Part shown: positions 23,629 to 35,749 of the stretch, in pieces
Layout: every line of letters starts with the position of its first letter
Position numbering within the stretch: position 1 is the stretch's first letter
Origin: Paragonimus westermani
Taxonomy: Eukaryota > Platyhelminthes > Trematoda > Plagiorchiida > Troglotrematidae
DNA length: 64,000 nt
NCBI GenBank assembly: GCA_008508345.1
Contig: QNGE01002663.1
Span: forward strand, 42,902 to 106,901
Direction: 5' to 3'
Position numbers and translations under genes: made by a program
The notes under the pieces: generated by a model
What the model was told of the DNA's origin: nothing
Seen by the model: only the letters and a program-made list of their open reading frames with translations
The model's database searches: none

Positions 23629-23955
23629 GTTACCTTTTATCGTGGTAATGACTTGAGACCGTCATCTGGTTAACTTCTAAAGAATCTTGGTAAATGCTTA
23701 TGCCGAATTCTAGATGTTGTTGATTTTTCTGTACATAATCGACAAGCGGATGAGATAAGTTCCGAGGGTACAGGTCAGTTCGTTCCAACTTCTGGTCTGA
23801 CTTCAGATAATGATGATTCTGCTCTAGATTCGAATTCGAACCGAGAAATCACAAACATCACTCGTAGATCTTCAAGACTGCAAATGGAACCCAGAAAGGA
23901 TTTCAAGAACCCGCAGTCCCAGTCAACGTATGGTGGATATGATGCATATCACTGA
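23629..23955 (+). pseudogene. Family A Gypsy pol C-terminal tail
   Basis: VTFYRGNDLRPSSG, a stop, then NLGKCLCRILDV, NITRRSSRLQMEPRKDF and a stop at 23953. This is the region after integrase that ends in a basic RRSSRL tail, as in the elements at 8260-8599 and 36345-36600. The stop codon lies 14 bases inside the 3' LTR. Confidence 0.75.
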
Positions 23956-24120
23956 ACATATAATTTCATGTCAATTATTGAGGTTCAGGTTGTACACTTG
24001 TGATACGGCTCGTAATTCTAATGCAAGCGTTTGATTGTCGTTCATTCGCTGTGTTCTGTTCAATTCGGATATACCGGCTACAGGTCGCGCGTTAAGTTCT
24101 ATTTATTCACGAACATCACA
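23940..24120 (+). repeat. 3' LTR of family A Gypsy element
   Basis: 181 bp beginning TGATGCATATCACTG and ending GAACATCACA. It matches the other family A LTRs in this window along its whole length. Confidence 0.85.
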
Positions 24121-26540
24121 CTATGCGTTCAGGATTCTGATGAGTTCAAGTGTTTTGCTGCACAGTTTGGTTAGCCTACTTCGTTCTTGTACTCAGTTGT
24201 TTGTATGTCTGTTGTAACTTGTTCGATTGTCCTACGGGCACGTAAGTAGATTACGGAATAACGGTCAGTGAGACGACTTATAACGGAACGATAGTCAACA
24301 GTAACGAACAACGGAATGTGCACGACTAGTTCAAGACTTCCAGGCCAACCCAACCACCCGAGGCTAACGCATGAACACAGGGAGAAGACTTACTTACGGA
24401 CAGAGTTCCTTTATGTCAATCCGAAGACTACACGGTCACAAGCCTGATCACTTTTAAAGGGTTTGTGACCAGTCAGAAGTTTAACTCAAAGGTGGACCAA
24501 TGATGAGTCGAATAGTACAGTGATGCGCTTAGGCGGGATGTAGGCGTGTGAGCGTGGATGTGTGTAGGTGGGATTCCAGAGATTTTTCACAAGGGTTGAA
24601 GGACGAAGTGGCGCATGACCGTGCCAACTATGAGGGTCACTCGCCAGTGTACTTTGTTAGCCTTTATCGCACAATATTTTCGGGGAACTGGCGACTTCCC
24701 CGACAATGTCAAATGCGTATTTCTCTCAGCGTTATTTGCCTTCTGATCATAAGTGACTTTTGGCGTGATCTTATACAAATATTAGCACTAATAAAGTGTA
24801 TTGTAGGAACGATTAAACGATGAATGGTGATAAATTAATCAGCTTGCTTCTTTATCGTGTCGTAATTGAGTCGATAAAACAGAGAAGATATTTCCTTTCT
24901 TACTTTGGTTTGCTCACGTGGATACAGAGACTCATGCGAAGTGATAACGAATAAGATCTCACCGATCAGTTATGTTCATTGGTTCCTGATTCTGCCCGAG
25001 CACTTTATGAACTTCCTCGCTCCTTATTACTTAAGTGGCTAAATAGACAAGCAAAAGACCGACAGACGGATACCTTCGCAAAATTCAGCATCAGATCGGT
25101 ATTGGCGAGTGAAAGTGTAGGTTCTCTAAGGATCTCGGCTGCACCGTGTTTTCTCGCTTGTTTATTCTGTATGCACGATTCTGTAGGAGGCCTGATAGGA
25201 AATCGGTTCCTCTTTCTTTAGCGGTGCAAATCAGTTAGCGCAACGAATGCTCGCACTTTTCCTAATCACTCATCTATTATTCCATTCATCAAGATCGTTT
25301 AACCCGGACCTTTTCGAGCGTTATTTAACGTACTCGAAGGTTCTATGCATCTTTCGCCTGGCGCACTTTTGCGTGCCGCTGAATGAGCTAGAGCCCACCT
25401 TGTGTGTGTTTTCTTTCTTCTCTTGGTTACTGCCATCGGTCAACAACTAGGTTGGAACTAACTACTTATCATACTCCAAAACATTGCTAGAAATGTACGG
25501 TTTGTTTCCACACCCCGCTACGTCATTTCAGTTCGGTGCCTCTTAGGACCACATATCGACTGAGCTTCAGTAAGGCGCTTAAAATTGTTGGTGGACGAGG
25601 GTCTGGCGCACAATCACTTGTCCACTACAGATCATTAGATTCATGAGGACTGGTGTTAGAGCCGAAAAAAATATATTGTAACGAGCAAGCTCTTTCCCAG
25701 CGATTTATCCTCAGAATACACAACTGATCTCATAGTTGGTAAAGTCCTCATGTTGAACTGTTGTAGTTTGGAAAATGTAAACAAACACTCAAACTCACGG
25801 GAAATCGAATACAACCCGAAACTCTTTGACATTCGGTGTGTTACTCGTAGTTATGGAAGGGAAGAAGTAGGTGCAACATTCCCTCCACGCTCATCGGTAA
25901 GATTGTTCAAGCTACGGTTAAAAACCTGCATTTACCGACTCGCCTCTTTCACTTCCGTACACCTCTTTGAAGCATCTGCTACTGAAGTTTGTTCAACCTT
26001 TTAACAGTGAAGCTGCGAAAAAAATCGAAATCTCATGCTTCAGTAAGAAAAGAAAATCAGAAGATCCGTGTATTCACCATTCAGTTTCAAACTCCAGCGG
26101 CAAGGATTAATTCAGATGATTAACTATAGATTCAGCTAAGTAATTGAGGGTTCATTGGAATCAGTGCCCTTGGTCTTCAATGACAGTTGTTGTTGTTGTT
26201 GTGGTTGTTGTTACTGAAGGAGACATCTTTCCAATCTCTCTGGTTAATTTTAGGATGTTAAGGCCACGGTGAATGGAGAAACAATTGTGTCTTAAAATGC
26301 CAACATTGCTTGGAAGCAGACACACTAGCATCGGAGCCACTTCAAAGAGTTAACTTATCAGAGAAGTGCAGCAGTTTGACGACACCATCCGAATCCGCCC
26401 AACATTGGGATAACTGTAACTCATGTAGTCATACATTTTCGTGACTTATGTGTCCATTTCACAATTCCGAATGTCATAAACGTGCCTGTTGTAGGATGTA
26501 AACGTGTTCAGTTCAAACTTCTTTAGAAGAGCAAAGTCTC
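24121..26540. other. No recognisable gene
   Basis: Short open frames only. A (GTT)n microsatellite lies at 26184-26214. The protease-containing Gypsy remnant at 26541 may extend left into this stretch, but I could not recognise gag. Confidence 0.5.
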
Positions 26541-27098
26541 TTGTCTGACTTCCAATCCACTATTCTTGTTGTAAGTTCTATTTATTCTGTTGATTCTAAG
26601 CACCACCTAACACAATCATTTAGTGTTAACGGTGGTTCAAAACACTTCTTCATTGCTGGCACTGACAGTGTCGAATCATTTATCTTTGTTGATTACGTAA
26701 ATCGGCCTAAAATTTCTGTTGCCCTGAGACCCCCATACATTCCCGTTAACTGTACCACTGAACATGCTTCACCTATCCTTGGCAATTGTAAAATTCCGCT
26801 CACGGATACGCAGTTCGTCGCTTATACTTGTCCATTTTTTTTCATTAATTCTAGTCCATCTGCTGTTGGTCTCAAGTGCACGAAAACTCTGGAGATGTAT
26901 TTCGTACCATCTATTGAATATTTGCGGACAGAAAAATTCATTTTTGAGTCCGTTTCAGATGTGGGGTCATTTACGGAAGAGCTATCTGCAGTCGAGCCGG
27001 TGCAGACAAGAAGTAAACGTGTAAAGAAGAAGCAGCGTCATCACGGCAACAAGCGGGACTTTCATTTCAATCGCGGCGGGTGTACTGATTGTAGTTAA
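26541..27098 (+). pseudogene. Gypsy protease fused to pol C-terminal tail
   Basis: One 185-codon open frame. The start (FSVNGGSKHFFIAGTDSVES) aligns with the retropepsin region of the other Gypsy copies, but the usual DTG is scrambled to GTD, so it should be inactive. PILGNCKIPLTDTQ and SPSAVGLKCTKTLEM give the protease C-terminus. The frame then passes directly to a basic tail (VQTRSKRVKKKQRHHGNK, DFHFNRGG) like the last residues of Gypsy pol. RT, RNase H and integrase are missing, so this is a large internal deletion that happens to leave the frame open. It begins at a non-ATG codon. Confidence 0.65.
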
Positions 27099-27437
27099 TA
27101 GCCGAGTATTGCGTAATACTGTTGTTTCACTGCACGCACGGTTACACTGTACATGATACTGATTATATTGTGATGATTTAATTAACATGCCATTTTATTA
27201 CTACCACGTAGAAGCCAGTTCTGGGTTCGGTTGAAGTATATGACCCATTAATATTGTACATCACTAACTATCACAATACACTGCATTTTAACCATAATTC
27301 TGTAAGTGATCCATTAGGAGGTTAGACGGAGAACCGGTGGTGTATACGGTCGCTCAGATCGGCTTCACGTTTCAATGGAAATCCCACTTGAACAGTGGTT
27401 CTTGACAGTGCATTTGTGATAACTGTCACTAAACTTG

Positions 27438-27613
27438 TGTGATATTTCCTGAATAGACAGAACTTAACGGGAGACCAGTAGCCGGTATATCCGAATTAAG
27501 CAGAACACAACGAATGAACGACAACCAAACGCTTGTATTGGAATTACGTACCGTATCAAATAGTGTACAACCTAAACTTCAATAAATGACGTGAATTTCA
27601 GTGGCATTCATCA
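27438..27613 (-). repeat. Solo LTR of Gypsy family A
   Basis: On the minus strand it starts TGATGAATGCCACTG and ends GAAATATCACA, matching the family A LTRs over 176 bp. No internal element sequence of the same orientation adjoins either side, so it is a solo LTR or a fragment. Confidence 0.8.
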
Positions 27614-27819
27614 AAATTTGCTTTTCTTTACTTCCGGTTCATTGCATTGTTGACAGTACGCCGTACAACCGCGCCCAGCTTGGAGTGTTATTACTACGTC
27701 GTATAAATCAGCTCTCAGGTTGACTTAAGTCAGTTGCTTCACTCCCCTATATCTGGAACCACCACAGTTAGCGTCGCGGACGTCTGTAACTGTAACTGCT
27801 GTAACTGTAACTTCTTACG

Positions 27820-28570
27820 GTGAGTTTCTGTCCGCTTCGAATTCTGAATATTTACACTCCATCCAGAGGAATGGAGCACTACCTGAAAGGCTTTGAACCA
27901 TGGTGCCTCATGAGCAAAGAGCTTAAGGTAGAAAAGAAAATCGACCATTTCCTCATCGTAATTCGCAAAGATGCGTGCAGCGTAATGAAAAACGTCATTT
28001 GCCGATTCACTCATTTCCTTTTCTTACGATTCCTTAAAGAAACTACTTCTCTCACATGTTCAGCCTGTGAATTTTTAAGCAGGTGAGGGAGCCAACTTTC
28101 ATACATTGGCGAGAAGAGTATATCAGGGTATGAATCAGTTTATTCTCGCATTGCAGGACCAAGGAGCCGGGTGTAATTTCGAGGACCAGTTGAAAATTTT
28201 TGATCCTTTAAGTGTTGGAACAAATGTGTACTGTCTGCAACAGAAGATTTTACTGCTCCTGAAATCCTATTTCTACCCAGCTACAAACAGTACCAAGATG
28301 CCAAATCCGCTAAGAAAGGTGAACCGATGATTTTATGCAACATCAGTGTGAGACGATCACAAGGTTAACAAAGCCAGCCATCCGAAAAGGTAACTATTCA
28401 ACTGCAATTGGTACTAATCAGGTTCTATCCGATTCAAATGCAACTCAACGGTGGACTAACTGTGAGTCATGTGGTAGCAGACATTGTCAACTGACTTGCC
28501 GGTTTCGAGACGCTGTGTCATAAGTGTGATAAAATTGGCCATATTTGCGGTGTCTACAGATCATTGTTAT
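27820..28570 (+). pseudogene. gag: Gypsy gag and zinc knuckle, decayed
   Basis: PLRILNIYTPSRGMEHYLKG followed by FEPWC matches the gag start at 20253. The capsid-like part MNQFILALQDQGAGCNFEDQ continues at 28106-28330. A CCHC knuckle pair is visible across frames at about 28461-28560 (CESCGSRHCQLTC, CHKCDKIGHICGVY). Several shifts break it. Its 5' LTR is not certain; a TGTTG...CACA segment at 27648-27764 is a candidate. Confidence 0.65.
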
Positions 28571-29544
28571 ACTTCTCAATTCACTTTTATATATCTTCTT
28601 ACATACTGTTTGGTTAAATTCATCTGTACGCTCGTTTGAATGCATCACCATCGAGTTTGATTGCTATGAAGAACGAAACAGGAGTTACCACGCAACGTCT
28701 ACATCTCTTTCATCCGTGTGGATTTTTGGGCTGGTGAATTAATCGCGCAATGAACGTTTTGACTCTGTGTATCTGTTGATCTATTGACGCTAAAATTTCG
28801 ACGTCCTACGTCGCACGTAGATTTATTCATCAGTAGTCGCCCTAGCCTAACCGTTGGCGCTGTGCTTCTCTCGGGTGGTGGCCTAGCAAATTCAACCGAT
28901 TTTGAGTTGTCAATAATTTGTTCCAATTTTTGACACGTTTTCATCTCGTACACATACGTTTTGTGCACATCCGTTACCACTACCGCTTCTTTTGATGTTA
29001 CCATATTTTGGTCATTCCCATCATTTGTTTCGTTGGGTCACTAACTATTCAATCCGTCTGTCACTGTTCTAACTCTACTTTTACACAACCCAATTATAAT
29101 CGTGATAACTTGAGTTCCTACTCTCGACCCGTTGTTCTTGCTGTTAATCCTGTTGGTTCTGCCAATCACATTGAAAGAACCTATCCAGTTAATAATTCCA
29201 CTTGTAGTAGAACAAAGAGTTGGGGCAACAGTACCTCAAGGCAAATACAAGAACTCACAGTAGGTGTCCGCAATTAAGTTCACTACACTAAGTCTGCTGT
29301 GTATTGCAAGAAGATTCTCCCTTTTAGTAAAAACGGATTTGGTTCCCCCAGCGAGCTAAATGAACGTTACCACGGTTAGCCCACGATAACCAGGGCCGCG
29401 TGCGAGCAGAAGGCGAAACGCGCGAGGACGAAGTGTGAACTGATTCAAACAATAGGCAAGTAATTAATATGTACAATGAACATAACCAGTATGAAGAATG
29501 GTACGTAACAAGAGATCGAAAGTGTAACAGACTCTACACACTGA

Positions 29545-29640
29545 ACTTTCGTCCATTGTGGACACTGGTGGCGTTGAATCATTCATCCCCGTTGACTTCG
29601 TACAGTGCCTGAAGACGATAATATTATAACCTTCTGAACC
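29545..29640 (+). pseudogene. Gypsy protease fragment
   Basis: The frame reads SIVDTGGVESFIPVDFV, with the DTG active-site triad of a retropepsin followed by the typical ESFI/PVDFV strand. It ends at a stop soon after. It probably belongs to the same decayed element as the gag at 27820; the region in between (28571-29544) is hard to read. Confidence 0.6.
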
Positions 29641-30379
29641 TTCTGTCAAGGGGTTTATCGAACATGCTTTAACACATTTTGGTTCTTGTCAGCTCACACA
29701 CTCTCGTGAGCCATCGATTTTTGGTTCAAAATGTTTGAAAATTTTCAGCAGTCCTGGCTCATGGTTTTCGGGTGAACGTAAATCACAGGCGCGCAAATTA
29801 CTCTTTTGATGCTCGGAACCCTCTGGTGGTGTTAAACCAACCTCGTTGGACTTCCATAGGGCGATGAATCATTACCATATTGTTGTGTGAGACCTTCGGC
29901 GAAGCCATCGATCACCTTATGAAAGGAAGATATGAACCCCTTGCAATCTTCAACTTGGGCTACATCCCCTGCGACTTCCGTTAAGGTGGCGGTAAAATGC
30001 GCCGAATTTACAGTGATCATCGACTCATACTCAAAATTTTCTTTTTGTAGAGGAATCGTGCCACCGGTGAGCCAGAGAACATCTTGCATCAGTTTTACGA
30101 CTCACGTTTATGGTTCCTCGTTGATGAGAATGGTTAGTCTCTTAATCTTGATAATTTTTCACTTCCGTGCCGGACATCCATCCGAAAGATTTTGATATTT
30201 TCGTTGTTTAATAGGTTCTCTTCAGTATTATTCTAGACTCATTCTCAAATTCTCTGATAAGGCAAACCTTTATTCGGTCTTCTTCCTCAAAAACAACTCT
30301 GTTTCGAAACTTTCAGCATCCTGATACATTGTTGAGTACGTCCGCCCCAAGGTTGTCTTCAGCACTGATTGATTATTCT

Positions 30380-30530
30380 CCCCTCAACACGTATTGCGGC
30401 TCAGATTGAAAAAGAAGTTCACCCTGTTACTTACATGTCTAAACGCTCCAGTTCAGTAGAGCGTGAGTGTGCGCAAACACATAGGAAAGCATGAGCGGTT
30501 TACCGAGCGACCACCAGTACTCGTCCTGTG
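30380..30530 (+). pseudogene. Gypsy RNase H fragment
   Basis: The translation IAAQIEKEVHPVTYMSKRSS then SVERECAQTHRKA matches the part of Gypsy RNase H that reads 'pvaYaSrxLsxxErxYxqxxkE'. It is the last recognisable piece of the element starting near 27820 and stops where the family B LTR begins at 30543. Confidence 0.6.
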
Positions 30531-30542
30531 CTCATTTAACCA

Positions 30543-30693
30543 TGTTGGAACTGATCCAACAAAATAAAACCCTGTCAGTTAGCACTATCGACAATCGATC
30601 GACAGTGAAAAGCCAAGTCTCAGCGCGTTGACTTTGTATATTATTACCGACCCTGGAAAATAGAGAGTACAGAGAGACACGTCAAGCTAACGA
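30543..30693 (+). repeat. Family B LTR, first 151 bp
   Basis: It begins with the palindromic TGTTGGAACTGATCCAACA. It is a direct repeat of 31452-31602, by eye 150 of 151 bases identical. Only the 5' half of the LTR is present; the right side passes abruptly into antisense gag. Confidence 0.85.
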
Positions 30694-31145
30694 TTGTGGT
30701 ACACTCAAGCAATCAAGTAGTTGCTGAAAAGACCCAATTACTTGATCAGCCATTTTTGCTGTCTCGGCAAGAGTTTGTGAACGAGCAACGGAAACTATTG
30801 CTTGCGTGTCTTCTAGCAATCTTTGAAGCCAGAATTTCCGGAGGGCTACGTCTATGTGAGAGTTGCCGATGATTTGTTGCGTTTGCGCTAGCGACGTTGT
30901 AGGGCGTTTGTCAACTAGCTTGAGGTTGTGGAAAATTGTCTGTACTCGGGTCTTTTCGGTTAACAACTGCACCTTATTTTATAAAAAAAAAGGTCTCTTA
31001 CTCGAGCTATACGGTTGGTTTCCTATAACATCGCGAAGCTGTGAGGTAACTTCGCTCAGAAACCTAACAACTGACAGAACCTTGTTTGATCAGACAAAAT
31101 TCCGTTGTTGAAACACTCCGATTATCAGTAATCAAACCATGGAGG
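30694..31145 (-). pseudogene. gag: CsRn1-like Gypsy gag fragment
   Basis: On the minus strand: VVRFLSEVTSQLRDVIGNQP, then KTRVQTIFHNLKLVDKRPTT, SLAQTQQIIGNSH, FWLQRLLEDTQAIVSVARSQ and LAETAKMADQVIG. The order and motifs (S.LRxM-like helix, FLQRLP-like, LAExADxI) are those of CsRn1-group gag. A poly-A run near 30980 marks a shift. It lies antisense between two plus-strand family B LTR pieces. Confidence 0.7.
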
Positions 31146-31451
31146 GTCATTTTCAAGGAACTGAGGGGCCGCTAGAACATTAGTGCCAACGCGGAGGCTG
31201 TCAACATGTTTACATAGTACTTCGAACAGGGGGTAGTGATTACGCGGTTCAGATATCAATAGCAACTAATTAAGCCGAATTGAGAATATATATAAATGCT
31301 TATATGCCGGACGTATACACGAACAGAGAAAAACTACTGGTTACATGTATGTCAATAGAGGCAGTATACATGCAAGTATGCAAAGGAACGAACTAACCAA
31401 GACGCAAGAGACGACTGTAGAGGAACGTTCGAAAATTTCGGGCTCACCAAT

Positions 31452-31760
31452 TGTTGGAACTGATCCAACAAAACAAAACCCTGTCAGTTAGCACTATCGA
31501 CAATCGATCGACAGTGAAAAGCCAAGTCTCAGCGCGTTGACTTTGTATATTATTACCGACCCTGGAAAATAGAGAGTACAGAGAGACACGTCAAGCTAAC
31601 GAGGCACGGAGCGAGTTGTGATTTTAGCCCCGGGCGGGATGTTACAAAATGGGTAGATTGACTAAAACAAAAGTAGGTACAAAGCTAAAATCATATAAAA
31701 TGTACATATGAATGCGACTATCAGAATATCATTTATTATAGTCGCTACAACCATTGCCAC
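31452..31760 (+). repeat. Family B LTR, longer copy
   Basis: It starts TGTTGGAACTG and runs through GAGGCACGGAGCGAGTTGTG and GATGTTACAAAATGGGTAG to about GTCGCTACAACC (31755). It matches the minus-strand copy at 57990-58332 and the fragment at 59815-59990. The right boundary is an estimate. Confidence 0.75.
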
Positions 31761-31764
31761 TGGT

Positions 31765-31935
31765 CATGAAGTGTGTAAGTTCATTCACAATCCCATTAAG
31801 TCCTTTGATAAGTTTTCTGTGATAATGGATCAGCGATGGAGTGTTGCTCTGGTCACGTGTTCGTACAATATCCATCATCGTATTGCTATATTCATTCGGT
31901 ATGTTGACTATTTATCTCGGTCTCATATGAATTGA
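31765..31935 (+). pseudogene. Gypsy RNase H-connection fragment
   Basis: NPIKSFDKFSVIMDQRWSVA followed by LVTCSYNI and HVDYLSR-like VDYLSRSH matches the connection between RNase H and integrase (compare NPDKSLACSSAAMVQRWSTA at 33240-33300 on the minus strand). A short remnant of one frame, adjoining the LTR at 31452. Confidence 0.55.
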
Positions 31936-32538
31936 CGTTCTAAGATAATACCAGGCTATTTTTACTCCATTACGTAATCATTGAAGCTGCAGTGTCCGGC
32001 AAAGATCCCTTGGATTCTGCAAGCCGCCAGATGAACTCTTTGTTACTGCAGACGTATTATTTTGTCTTGATGGCGGAACTGCCATTCCTACCGCACTGCA
32101 ACCCGCTGTACCACGTGACTTACACTCAGTTTATTTTGGAAGTGAAGTGATGAAATACTTGACACGTCCTATGTTGGCGATCGGAATTGAGTGGCGGTGA
32201 GCGTAACATTTCTAACAGTTGTGGTCAGTATGTACACGGAGCGCAGTCACTACCACCAGAATAGACGCCCTGGCCAATGACCTGTGAGGCCTGATGGCGA
32301 ATCCATGCCCACCAGTGAGACACAATCTTGGATGAGCCCTATGGTTCAATTATCTTTCATTCATTCTCATGAAGGTCGGAGGTTCATTTTCCGTCGTCAG
32401 AAAACGCGGACTTTACTCTGATTAGAATGCGAGGGATGTCCAGCCGGGAAAGAGTACCGAGTGCACTGATCACTGGAAGCCAAACGCATACTGCTGCGCA
32501 GAAGTTTGAAGACTGCCAAAAATGTAGAATATGGGCTT

Positions 32539-33363
32539 TTATTCACTCCACACAGACATCTGAAATACTCTCAGCAGAAACGCCGGATTGAGGAATTCTG
32601 AATGCGTTCTTGTGAATGCCAAATCCGGCCACTTCAAATAGGAATCGACCACTACTAGCGCATAATACCTGTCAAGAAAAGGACCACAATAATCCACATG
32701 TGCCCGTTGCCAGGCCTCAGTTGACATCGGTCATGGAGTCCATTTAGACGGCGAATTGTGGAATTTGTGATGGCAAGATGAACAGCTTTTGGCCAGACGA
32801 CAAATATCAGCGTTAATATCTGGCCGCCAGCACGTTAATCTGGCCAGAGACCTCGTCTTTCCAACTCCGAGATGTCCGGAATGTAGATCGTCCAGAACAG
32901 CTCTACGGAGAGTTGGAGAAATAACAATTCTGTCATTCAAGCACCACAATCTATCTGGAGTGAGTGATATTTCCTCCCGACACATATAAACTGTAGGAAA
33001 TTTCCGACTGACTTGTGGGATCCAAACAGGTCGCGGCGCACTGAGGACGGGTGAAAATTAACGTTGAGTATCGCGAATCACCCCTGTCCGGCTAACCGGC
33101 AGAAGCTGGATTAGAAGGCAATCATTGCTAAAAGTTTGCTCAGATGCATATGGAACACGTGACGAGTAGTCCACATGTTCGATTTGGTTGGTTGATTTGT
33201 GCACTATGGTACAGTCATTTGCACTGAGTGCTGTGCTCCATCTTTGAACCATGGCTGCTGATGAACATGCCAATGACTTGTCAGGATTATGTAGAGGATT
33301 GGAACGTTTCTGTCTAGAATCGTGCCTATTCTCCACTATAGTTGAACCAGTGGAACCGATCAC
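32539..33363 (-). pseudogene. Gypsy RNase H-integrase fragment
   Basis: From high to low coordinates: a connection segment (AAMVQRWSTALSANDCTIVH, EHVDYSSR), the H2C2 zinc region (LDDLHSGHLGV ... CSSCHHKF, about 32760-32920) and the start of the DDE core (RAHVDYCGPFLDRYYALVVV, first catalytic Asp). A stop at 32539 ends it before the second Asp. Two stops and shifts separate the blocks, and the second half of the core is missing. Confidence 0.75.
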
Positions 33364-33839
33364 GCGACAACAACTTTTATTTCAAGGAGACCGGGAGAGC
33401 AAGCTGTAAGCAGAGCACAACCGAAGCGAAGCGCAAGAGACCAGTAGCTAGCGACTGGATATTGCTATTTCAACTGTGAGCTTGGGAGGTCGGACAAAAC
33501 GAGAAAATACAGACATGCAACCGAACAATGTCAATGACTTGGGAGTACTACAGGTTGATTTCAGCGCCTGTTGTTCCGATACAATTCTGAATGGCATTCC
33601 AAACCGTTGCTTATGAGACTGCTCTACCGTACAGTATACCGCCAGATCTTCACGGTGTGCCTGTGCATAACCCCTTTCTGCTGGACTGATTCAGCGTCAT
33701 ATACATACAACTTGTTTGTCGTCCTGTTCAAGCACAGCTTCGTTTCCGACTGAAGAAGCATCGGTAATGAACACAGGCATAGTTTTAGGAGAAAACGGAC
33801 GAAGTATGTCATACTCTGCGACCAACAATCCTTTCATTC

Positions 33840-35680
33840 TTCAGCCTGAAATCCCTCAATTTTACGCATCTTTATTTTTAGATTTTTCACAGCCCGTTCG
33901 ATCTGCGAACGAACCCCTTCCAGTCAATTCGGCTTGCACTCACCACATTAAATCAAAAGGCCCACCGAGACGCCTGGCCCCGGACAAACTTAAGGTAGCT
34001 AGGGCGGGATTTGAACACATGCTCGAACTCGGGATAATCCGTCCTTCTAAAATTTCGTAGGTCTCTCCACTTCACATGATACCAAAGAAGTCAGGTGACT
34101 GACGCCCTTGGGCGATTATCGTGCCCTCAACAAGGTCACGGTCCTCGATAGATATACCACTTCTGACATACAGGACCTGACAGCTTGCCTTCCTGGCTAA
34201 GCCGTATTCATGAAGATTGATCTGGTTCGTGCCTATCACCAGATCCCAATATATGAGACGGATATCCCCAAAACGGCTGTCATCAGGCCTTTGGGCCTGT
34301 TCGAATTTCCTCGAATGCCATTTGGTTTTAGCAACGTTGCACAAACTTTCTAGCGTTTCATCCATCAAGTATGCCGATGTTTGGATTTCGTCTTCTCCTA
34401 CTTTAATTATATATTAGTGGCCAGTTCTTCCAGAAAGGAACATCTGTAGCACCTTCATTCCTTGTTCGCTAGGTTAGCCCGGCACGAAATAACCATGAAC
34501 TCAGCCAAGTGCGAATTCGGAAAAGGAAGCATAAAAGTCTCAGACCACGTTATTTCCGCTTCCGGCATTCTGTTTCTGCCAGCAAAGGTAGATGCTGTCA
34601 ATAACTTCCCTGGGCCGACATCTTTTAGATAGCTTCGTCGTTTTGCTGGCCTAGTTAATTACTACTGGCGATTTATCCCTCATTGTGCGCAACTCTTGCA
34701 ACCCCTCACGAACTTGCTAGGAGGCAGTACACGTGAATTCACATTTACGGATGCAGCACGCAAGGCTTTCGCAGAGCTCAAAAAAGCTATATCCACTGTT
34801 GTTCTTCTGGCCCGCCCAGAGCCCCAGGCCCTACTTTCTCTTTTCACCGATGCCTCGAGTGTAGCTGTTGCTGCCTTACTACAACAGTTTGTGGATGACA
34901 AGTGGAACCCCTAGGTTTCTTCTACAATCGTTTGTTATCAGCTGAATACCGGTATAGCACGTTTGGGAGAAAATTACCCACTATTTACCTGGGTATCCGC
35001 CATTTCCATCCTGCAATGGAAGGGCGCCCATTCACTGCGTTCACTGATCACTAGCCTTTGGTGTATGCAGTCGGATGTTGATCGGACAGGTACTCCCCCA
35101 GGGATATCAGACATCTGGACTACGTTTTGCAGTTTACCTGCGACATGCAGCATGTATCAGGTGCTCTCAATCCTGTCGCCGACGCTCTTTTACGCGTTCG
35201 TGCAACCTTGGTCACGCCTGCATCTGTTGACCTTGGTGACCTAGTTGCGGCCCAGGCGCGAGAGCCTGATTTTCAAACATCATTAAAACGCTATTCTTTG
35301 AAGCTGTGCGCCATTCTACTGCCCAGTGCGGACAGAACCATTCTTTGTGGTATGATTACAGGTATTCCGAGACTTGTAGTGCCAATAGCTTACCGACGTG
35401 CCATCTTCAGTCAGCTTCATAACCTCTCGCACCCCGCTGGTCGTGCCACTCTTAAGTTAGTGACAGACCGATTTGTCTGGCTTAAGGTTAATTCTGACGT
35501 TTGTAGCTGTTCACGCGCTTGCCTTCAGCGCCAACGTTTCAAGGTGCATAGACATACGCGAAGCCCAATCTCTTAATTCGGTCTTCCAGATGTCGGGTTT
35601 CCACATGTCCATTTGGACCTAGCTGGACCATTACCGCCTTCACGCGGCTATGTTTACATTCTAACCTGCGTCGACCGTTT
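33840..35680 (+). pseudogene. pol: CsRn1-like Gypsy pol: RT, RNase H, integrase start
   Basis: RT: HHIKSKGPPRRLAPDKLKVA, then MIPKKSGDW-like, FMKIDLVRAYHQIPIYETDI, LFEFPRMPFGF; the catalytic box reads SYFNYILVAS, so the YxDD aspartates are gone. KCEFG, then LRRFAGLVNYYWRFIPHCAQ and RNase H (FTFTDAARKAFAELKKAIST, FTDASSVAVAALLQQF, YVLQFTCDMQHVSGALNPVA with ADAL). Integrase: LSHPAGRATLKLVTDRFVW, CLQRQRFKVHRHT, HVHLDLAGPLPPSRGYVYIL, TCVDRFSRW. Many shifts and stops; definitely dead. The HVSG/ADAL and HPGxxxTxxLV patterns place it in the CsRn1 group. Confidence 0.85.
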
Positions 35681-35749
35681 CTCAAGATGGCTGGATTCCA
35701 TCCCGTTGAAGAATTGTTCACCATATTCGCACTGAGAATTATATTCAGC

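Larger units (their letters stand above)
18845..24120 (+). mobile_element. Ty3/Gypsy element, family A, with nested insertions and a gap
   Basis: The 5' LTR starts at 18845 and the 3' LTR ends at 24120. Between them lie gag, zinc knuckle, RT and the pol tail in order. The element is interrupted by LINE 3' ends inside the 5' LTR and between gag and RT, by a 723-base N gap, and by a Penelope-like fragment before the pol tail. A second copy of the family on the minus strand at 48456-50437 serves as an empty-site reference. Flanking 5-mers CTCTG (18840-18844) and CTATG (24121-24125) match at four of five bases. Confidence 0.8.
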
